Shown in pieces: positions 58,493 to 62,000 of a stretch of 62,000 bases of DNA. The stretch spans positions 141,938,247 to 142,000,246 of the forward strand of contig NC_081412.1 of NCBI RefSeq assembly GCF_030272615.1. The letters are read 5' to 3'. The DNA comes from Cryptomeria japonica (taxonomy: Eukaryota > Streptophyta > Pinopsida > Cupressales > Cupressaceae). The position numbers and the translations under genes were made by a program. Below the pieces are notes generated by a model. The model was not told where the DNA came from. It did no database searches and was given only the letters and a program-made list of their open reading frames with translations. Every line of letters begins with the position of its first letter. Position 1 is the stretch's first letter.

Positions 58493-58956
58493 TGTTGGTG
58501 TAATTATTTATTCATCTTGGATATTATTACACCTTACTTAATTTTACTTAGGTACATGCATATCATAGTAGTTTTGGTATGAGACACTTGGGTGTTTGTG
58601 CCACATTGGGATAGTGTGTGTAGGAGAATTTCCACCATTTGTGGTCTTATCTTGTTATTACATTCCACCTTGGGTGGGTGATCCACCTTATGTGGAATAT
58701 TATATTGTTTCTCCTACCTACCACACCTATTTCCTACCTACCCTTGTTTCTCATTGAGCCACATGTCATGTTTGTGTGCTCACATATCCATATAGCCTTG
58801 CCTATATAAGAAGGCTCATATTCATTATATGAATTGATTGATTGATGATCCAGTTGATCAGTATTTTCATCTTGATAGAATACAATTTATTCCTATCAAT
58901 ATTTTTTCTGTATTTTGTACTTTTCATTGAGCTCTTGATCTTGGAAAAATCTCACA
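58493..58956 (+). repeat. 3' LTR of element G
   Basis: 464 bp, TGTTGGTGTAATTATTT...CTCACA. It contains one extra CCACCTATTTCCTACCTACC-like segment (about 58720-58743) relative to the 5' LTR. Confidence 0.93.
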
Positions 58957-60084
58957 AAAGCAACTAATATCTATATGATGATTAACAAAGCTTGCTAAGA
59001 TGAGATAGTATGCTATGATAATGAAACTAACTATGCTATGATATGCATATTAAGCTATACTAACATGCTATACTAACATGAATATGCTATGCTAATGATA
59101 TGAAATGCTTCTAAATATTAAATATTGTGACTAAACAAAGAGATTAAAAGCTTAAGACTTGATTAAATAGACTATAATATGGATGCATGAAACTTGGATG
59201 ATTGATAATGAGATAAATGAGGTCTATTTATAGAATAAATGGGCAATTGGATGGTTAAGATTGAGTAATCTTAACAAGGGCTAGGATTGAATGATCCTCA
59301 ATCCATGTGATACTTTCAACCCAATCTCATGTTGATAAGTGTCACCATGAGAAGGCTTGAGAGGAGATAGAAGAGGTATTAAATGTTTGAAGGGACATGA
59401 TGATTACCCTAGGGGGTTGGGTTAGGGTTGAGTTAGAGGATAAAGCTTTTATCCAAAGGATAAAATCTTGTGCAAGAGTTAAAGGGATAACCATGGTCAA
59501 AGAAATGAATGCTTGAAGAGACCCATGAGTTAACCATTAATGGTTATGTAAGAGCCTTACAGGTTTGGAAGACTTTGGAGGTTATCTTGTTGAAGGCACA
59601 AAGCCTTTAATGGTTTATTAAAAATTTGGGGGTTTTGAGAAGTGACCTGTTTCTTAAGGAATGTGCAAATGATTATGAGGGGGATTAGGCTAAATAGAAG
59701 GGATTAGAATATTCTAGAAGGGGTTTAGGCATGCAAGTGGGAGGATTTTTAGGATTTAATTGAAATAAAATAATTTATTTCAAAAAGTGGATTGCAACTT
59801 GCATTGGGTTCATTTAAATAAATATTGATTTATTTAAATAACAAAAGGAGATTTAATTAAATGTAAATTTAATTAAATTGGAAAGGTGGATTTAATTAAA
59901 TAAATATGATTTATTTAATTAAAAGTTAGAATGTGGCTAAATCAAATAAATTAAATAATTTATTTAATCAATAGAGGAAGGGGTTAATTAATTAAATATA
60001 AATTTAATTAATAGAAGAATTGCTAGTTAATTAAATAAACATTTAATATTTATTTAATTTGGTGGTCAGATTTATGTGTCTACA

Positions 60085-61130
60085 AGAGTAATGTCCTAAT
60101 TGTACATCCCCAAGTCAAACATGTAAACATGTCATGTTAAACCTATTAATCTATACAATAGTAATTGAAATAGATCACATAAGAAATATCACCCCTTTAA
60201 GCCATATCATCATTTTCACTTGAAATATACCTTGTTCTTAAAACAATTACGAAGTCAAATGATTATAAATATATCATATATAAATATTATACATGCATAA
60301 TTTGCATACATCCTAACTGTAAATCCCCTTAAGACATTTTAAAACATCATGCTAAACATGTTAAGATACTATAATTCAATAATAGATCACATAAGAAACT
60401 ACAATGAAAATTTCATAAAACTAAACAATATAACATAAGAAATATCAGATACCCTTAATCCTTATCATGAAAACTTCAAACACTATAATTTATGAGTGCA
60501 AACACTAAGTTCTAGATATAAATTCAATTCATGAGTTCAAACACTACTATGAGAACTAAGTACTCATACCACATCAAGTGGTTTAGCCTTGCTCTTCAAT
60601 AACATTTAACATTTTCTCATGATCTTCACTATCTAGTCTCCACTTCTAACATCCATGTGGACATGGAACTAGATGAAGAATTAGGCTGATGTTAATTACT
60701 AGGTGGCTATACTAATATACCTTGTTGTCAATTTGATATTCAGTAAAATGGATCCTATGTTGAACAATTTTAATATTTTTGAAATGTGTCACTTGCACTA
60801 CAACTAAGTCTACATGAGAAACAACAAATTCCAAGTCAAGAATTTATAAAATATAAATTTGAAATATGTATAGATTCAATTAGTTTACACATGAATCAGT
60901 GAACCTTTGGGAAATGACATTCCATCATTTGTTTTAAAAGCTTTTGTTATATTCTTCCTCTATTCTGTGCAACACAATTAATAATAACTAACACCTTCTA
61001 TATTTCTAGCCTTTGCTATGACTGCAAAAATATCTCTTGCACAACAAATTTACATGAAAAATTTAAACTTATAGCTATAATGTACTTGTTAAAATTTTGC
61101 ATGTTGAAGATACATAAAGTTATACATGTG
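60085..61130. other. AT-rich sequence right of LTR I, no gene seen
   Basis: Two similar segments in direct order, about 60092-60190 and 60307-60400, share TCCTAA.TGTA.ATCCCC and AATAGATCACATAAGAAA. Otherwise nothing is recognised. Confidence 0.45.
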
Positions 61131-61149
61131 TGCACATATTTTTTTTAAT

Positions 61150-61690
61150 TAGTCCTAAAATATGGTCGTAATCACTAGATAAGCAAGGAATGTCTTCTAA
61201 GCTTTTGTCCTCATCTTCATCATATGTGTCAGTAACAACTAGTGGCACCAAATTTCATTCACTAACATATACAAGCTCTTGGTTGATGCATTTTTCATAG
61301 TTTTCCAAATGCAATCAAAACAAAAACATGAGTAATCTCTAGTGTACAATGTCCATGGGTGATTATCTGTACTCATGACAGAATGCAAATATCTTGTCTT
61401 CTCTACCCTCTTGCATACATGAATTATTCTTCTATACACATCTTTAAAATATACATACATTACAAATTTTAAACATATTTAATTTAATACTAAATTTAAT
61501 ATCAATTTTTTTTATTTAACCAAAATAAGTTCAAAAGGTCACATATCTAATATGTCCTAAAGCACTCTATATGGAATGTACTCATATGTTCTTGATGATG
61601 TACCAACATCATTTGGTGCAAAGTGTTTCTTACACAATTCAACAACATCATGTGCAAAATCTATATGATTTCCTATGTAATTTGTTTTAT
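61150..61690 (-). pseudogene. Eroded minus-strand coding fragment, Cys-containing, unknown
   Basis: Read on the minus strand, 61690-61560 gives NHIDFAHDVVELCKKHFAPN and a following SRTYEYIPYRVL before a stop. After an AT-rich gap, 61460-61239 gives a 73-codon frame with VEKTRYLHSVMSTDN and SCFCFDC, and 61238-61150 continues in another frame with an acidic TYDEDEDKSLEDIPC. The two parts may be separated by an intron or by decay. The composition looks coding, unlike its surroundings. I do not recognise the family; a DNA-transposon protein or host gene fragment are both possible. Confidence 0.35.
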
Positions 61691-62000
61691 TCTTTCTTAC
61701 ACTAACTAACATGCAAAAAGAGATAACAATTTTTTTTTTTTAAAATATCACATAAGCTAATGCAACATAAACATGATCATCAACATTATACACAAGCGGA
61801 TATAAACATAGTTACATCAATAACATCTATTTCCCTAGGGTATATCAATGTCATTACTTAAACTAAACACTTAACAATTCCTAAACATGATAACATATTT
61901 ACTCCCATAATCCAAATGCAGTCTAACTTACTATCATTAATTGCTTTCACACAATCACATAGGGTTCATTACTTTAACCTAGAATGATTACATCCATCTA

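Larger units (their letters stand above)
46327..58956 (+). mobile_element. Element G: copia-like element with gag-protease and an unknown ORF, split by H
   Basis: 5' LTR 46327-46691 plus 54317-54399, 3' LTR 58493-58956, perfect duplication AAAGC at 46322-46326 and 58957-58961. The 5' terminus has mutated from TG to TA. The primer site follows at 54400, a C-rich leader to about 55270, gag from 56066, protease, the start of the pre-integrase region, and then a 282-codon frame of unknown kind (57301-58149). Integrase, reverse transcriptase and RNase H are absent. Excluding H the element is about 5 kb. Confidence 0.93.
46081..60084 (-). repeat. LTR I: inverted gypsy LTR, split by element G
   Basis: The LTR consists of 46081-46326 and 58962-60084 on the minus strand. 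It starts TGTAGACACATAAATCTG at 60084 and ends GTATACA at 46081, about 1.37 kb when joined, and it aligns along its length with D's 3' LTR. G was inserted with duplication AAAGC. No internal domain or second LTR of this copy is visible; the element interior was lost, or the inversion arose with D. Confidence 0.88.

Overview
The window is plant nuclear DNA built almost entirely of LTR retrotransposons inserted into one another. I see no host gene, rRNA, tRNA or CRISPR array. The evidence is TG...CA long terminal repeats with 5-bp target duplications, primer sites of the plant initiator-Met type (TGGTATCAGAGC), purine tracts before 3' LTRs, and plant-type Ty1/copia, chromovirus and Tat-type Ty3/gypsy proteins. 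The density of old, nested, heavily mutated elements suggests a large, slowly purged genome, possibly a gymnosperm; the species cannot be fixed from sequence alone.

Layout, with names used below. A (759-7615, +) is a non-autonomous copia-like element with three intact zinc knuckles plus one broken one, a decayed unknown ORF of about 1,050 codons and no pol. C (7616-13413 and 21084-21701, -) is a remnant of a gypsy-like element; its LTR is split by B (13414-21083, +), a full-length copia element with duplication AAAAG. D (21702-46063, +) is a Tat-type gypsy with two RNase H regions. Its leader is interrupted by E (25671-35454, -), a chromovirus with duplication ATTTG, and E is interrupted by F (30856-33645, +), a 2.8-kb non-coding element with duplication TTGAG. 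The 3' LTR of D meets, head to head, an inverted LTR called I (46081-60084, -). I is interrupted by G (46327-58956, +, duplication AAAGC), which has gag and protease but an unknown acidic ORF in place of pol. G's own 5' LTR is interrupted by H (46692-54313, -), a full-length copia element related to B. The last 1.9 kb is AT-rich and holds an eroded Cys-containing coding fragment on the minus strand.

Insertion order read from the nesting: D, then E, then F; I, then G, then H; C, then B. Every pol gene is broken by nonsense codons or lost catalytic residues, so nothing here looks able to move by itself now. In B, E and H most reading frame is preserved and the damage I inspected is dominated by C-to-T or G-to-A type changes, which fits deamination of methylated DNA after silencing.

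The best candidates for something undescribed are the two non-autonomous designs: A, which pairs a multi-knuckle gag fragment with a large unknown protein and shares LTR and purine-tract signals with the autonomous copia elements B and H; and G, where an uninterrupted 282-codon unknown acidic ORF follows gag-protease at the place where pol should be.
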